A stretch of DNA of 16,405 nucleotides from Nitrospirota bacterium (GTDB lineage: Bacteria > Nitrospirota > Nitrospiria > Nitrospirales > Nitrospiraceae), in NCBI GenBank assembly GCA_016201805.1, contig JACQCB010000162.1, forward strand, positions 1 through 16,405. The letters are read 5' to 3'. A program made the position numbers and the translations under genes. Under the pieces are notes generated by a model. That model saw only the letters and a list, made by a program, of their open reading frames with translations. It did no database searches and was not told the origin of the DNA. This document shows positions 14,953 to 16,405 of this stretch, one piece after another. Within the stretch, counting starts at the first letter, position 1. The number at the start of each line of letters is the position of its first letter.

Positions 14953-15073
14953 ACACAGCGGGTTAAGCTATGTGGATGTGGCAGTCCTCATCATAGCCCC
15001 CCTGGTTCAGCTCGTCAACAATTTCGGCCATGGAGCCCCCTGAGGTCCCCCCTCCACCCACATAGGAGGGACC

Positions 15074-16042
15074 ATGGCGGAGCTATCTCACGAATCGGAG
15101 AAACAGGACTCTCACGCGGACGCCCAGGCCGGGGCCGCCGCATGGCGACAGCCAGCGCCGGACCCGGCCTGGGGGGTTAGGGGGGACGCCAGTCCCCCCG
15201 CTTCTCTTGAAGACTCTACAACAAGTGCACAGAGAGAGGAGGCGACCCTTCCACCCCTGCCCGTTCCCCATGAAATCCGGAGCCTCTACTGTGCCCACTG
15301 TGGGGAGAAAAAGCGCATCACCATTCGCTGTCAAGGACGGACCTGTCCCGAGTGTCGCCGGGCTGACTTCTGGCGGCTCATGAAAGGCTATGAAGGCTTG
15401 GCGGAGACGATGGAGAACCCCAAGCTGGCCACCTTTACCGTTCCCAATATGAAACGACTGACGAAGGAAGCCTTCTTGTCCATCACGCGCGCGTTCAAGA
15501 AACTGTTTCGTCGCAAGTTTTACCAAGAGCGGGTGCGTGGGGGAATCTTTACAGTGGAAACGACCAACCACGGGAACGGCTGGCACCCGCACCTTCATGT
15601 ACTCCTGGATGCGGACTACCTGGCGCAGAGAAAGCTTGACGCAGATTGGAAGAAGCTCACCGGTGGGATGGTCGATATCCGGGCCCGCACCCCGCAGAAT
15701 GCCCTCCCGTACATGCTGAAGTATGTGGGCAAGGCGCCGGATATCTACCGGACGGATCAGAACAAGGGACTCAAGCGGTATTGCTCGCCAGACGAACGGA
15801 TTGCCCGCGAAATCGAGTTTAACGCGGCGATGAAAGGGATACGGATGGTCCAGCCGTTCGGAAGTCTCTATGGAAAGGAGAAGCCCGTCAAATCCGTTCT
15901 GACTTGTTCCACCTGCGGCGGAACGGATTGGATCAGTGAATGGGGCCTGCAATCCATGATTGATGCGGGAGAAGTCATGGAGGTGAAACCCCAACGGATT
16001 CAACATGAGGTGCGCGCCGATAGCGCGGACGAGTCGGGTTGA
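15074..16042 (+). CDS. Rolling-circle replication initiator (HUH endonuclease, two-tyrosine type)
   Basis: Nicks and religates single-stranded DNA to start rolling-circle replication. The 322-residue protein has a zinc-binding region (C73xxC76, C86, C91PEC94). HUH motif 1 follows as LATFTVPN (118-125), then the metal-binding WHPHLHVLL with H173 and H175 (170-178). Motif 3 is LPYMLKYVGK with Y213, K216, Y217 and K220. Y217 matches the catalytic tyrosine of the pC194-type KYSGK motif. The second tyrosine four residues earlier matches the YxxxY pair of phiX174 gpA and IS91-type enzymes. A second C278xxC281 pair is near the end. The first 68 residues are variable and include residues encoded by a G-tract palindrome. 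GGAGG sits 5-6 bases before the ATG. An IS91-like transposase is a possible alternative, but the protein is short for that. Confidence 0.85.
   Translation: MAELSHESEKQDSHADAQAGAAAWRQPAPDPAWGVRGDASPPASLEDSTTSAQREEATLPPLPVPHEIRSLYCAHCGEKKRITIRCQGRTCPECRRADFWRLMKGYEGLAETMENPKLATFTVPNMKRLTKEAFLSITRAFKKLFRRKFYQERVRGGIFTVETTNHGNGWHPHLHVLLDADYLAQRKLDADWKKLTGGMVDIRARTPQNALPYMLKYVGKAPDIYRTDQNKGLKRYCSPDERIAREIEFNAAMKGIRMVQPFGSLYGKEKPVKSVLTCSTCGGTDWISEWGLQSMIDAGEVMEVKPQRIQHEVRADSADESG
15171..15199 (+). repeat. G-tract/C-tract palindrome inside the rep coding sequence
   Basis: GGGGGG (15171-15176), TTA, then GGGGGGAC (15180-15187) folding perfectly on GTCCCCCC (15192-15199) with a 4-base loop. It is in frame and encodes about residues 33-42 (WGVRGDASPP). 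Confidence 0.6.
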
Positions 16043-16405
16043 TGAAGGACGATGGGTTAAAAGATCGGAGACTTGCCTCGGTGTTGCCTCTCAAGCAGGC
16101 ATTGGAACGAGAGCGGCAACCTTGCGAGCCAGTCTGTCTAAAGTCCGAGGATGCTTTCATGAATCCGGTGCGGGAAGACTCACATTCGCCAATGCCATTA
16201 TTGATGTCTGATGCTCCCCACCGTGATCCCTTGCAATTGTTAACCGTGGCTGACGTCGCTCAGATCCTACGGGTGAAACCAAAAACCGTCTATGCCTGGG
16301 TGGGGCAGCGCAAGATCCGTTATGTCAAAGTCCACGGGGCCCTGCGGTTCCTTCGCCGGGATCTTGAAGCCCTGATGATGCCGGTTGAGGTGATCATGTC
16401 CCCGA
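16042..16405 (+). CDS. Helix-turn-helix (excisionase-family) DNA-binding protein, partial
   Basis: This open frame has no stop before the right edge and was translated by hand. The ATG at 16042 shares its first base with the rep TGA, a coupling arrangement, and gives at least 121 residues. Residues 67-111 form an HTH_17/excisionase-like winged helix: LLTVADVAQILRVKPKTVYA, then WVGQRKIRYVKVHGALRF and LRRDLEAL. A second start at 16159 (residue 40) has its own GAGG at good spacing and would remove a polar, unstructured leader, so it may be the real start. In plasmids and integrated elements such proteins act as excisionases or as copy and transfer regulators. The position after rep fits either. 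Confidence 0.8.
   Translation, partial: MKDDGLKDRRLASVLPLKQALERERQPCEPVCLKSEDAFMNPVREDSHSPMPLLMSDAPHRDPLQLLTVADVAQILRVKPKTVYAWVGQRKIRYVKVHGALRFLRRDLEALMMPVEVIMSP

Larger units (their letters stand above)
14197..15073. other. Non-coding region upstream of rep
   Basis: Short ORFs at 14328-14567, 14571-14825 and 14605-14838 overlap one another, have no family signature, and I see no convincing ribosome binding sites for them. The right half (14759-14952) is dense in repeats and hairpins, described separately. The rest shows nothing I can name apart from a T-arm-like motif on the minus strand at 14309-14319. Confidence 0.55.
12733..16405. mobile_element. Left part of an integrated mobile element at tRNA-Met (right end outside the window)
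   Basis: Several facts point to foreign DNA starting just after the tRNA anticodon loop. The tRNA is interrupted, base composition is visibly more AT-rich to about 14600, coding density collapses, and a rolling-circle replication initiator with a coupled helix-turn-helix gene appears. Anticodon loops are a known crossover site for tyrosine recombinases. No integrase is in view; it would be expected nearer the other end. A decayed island or an integrated plasmid or phage are equally possible identities. Confidence 0.6.

Noticed and set aside
15083..16006. Long minus-strand frame opposite rep
   Set aside because: It is the complement of a gene with clear HUH and zinc-finger motifs; its own translation shows no family features.
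1..16405. CRISPR array or rRNA genes
   Set aside because: No regularly spaced repeats and no rRNA-like conserved segments were seen.

Overview
The window looks like a high-GC chromosomal segment from a Nitrospira-like bacterium. That placement is an inference: it rests on GC-rich codon use, a chlorite-dismutase-superfamily gene, a small CxxC/CxxC zinc-ribbon protein of a type I associate with Nitrospirota, and the recA-recX-alaS order. No marker gene here fixes the genus.

Positions 1-8387 are a tightly packed minus-strand block of housekeeping genes. In transcription order these are cinA, thpR, recA, recX, alaS, ruvX (yqgF), mltG and deoC, the last cut by the left edge. Most junctions are 4-bp stop/start overlaps or short gaps. 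recA has the widest upstream gap (85 bp), its own perfect -10 hexamer and a very strong ribosome binding site. The block covers damage tolerance and recombination, alanyl-tRNA charging, RNA-end chemistry, peptidoglycan chain release, nucleotide salvage and NMN/nucleotide clean-up.

A 300-bp divergent intergenic region (8388-8687) holds back-to-back promoter candidates for cinA (minus) and for a coproheme decarboxylase-like gene (plus). The second promoter has a perfect 13-bp palindrome over its -35 box. Downstream on the plus strand come a zinc-ribbon protein, a multi-pass membrane protein, a 70-residue protein, a 392-residue protein of unknown function and an exported OB-fold protein. The OB-fold gene has a consensus promoter so close to its ATG that its mRNA may be leaderless.

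At 12694 a tRNA-Met(CAT) gene begins normally, but its sequence departs from a tRNA immediately after the anticodon loop. From there to the right edge the DNA is less GC-rich and gene-poor. It is rich in hairpins and carries a rolling-circle (HUH) replication initiator with two candidate catalytic tyrosines, and a helix-turn-helix gene overlapping it by one base and running off the right edge. I read 12733-16405 as the left part of a mobile element (integrated plasmid, phage or IME) inserted at the tRNA anticodon loop. The missing tRNA 3' half and the integrase are expected beyond the right edge. The region just upstream of rep has iteron-like repeats and a chain of hairpins and is the best candidate for the replication origin.
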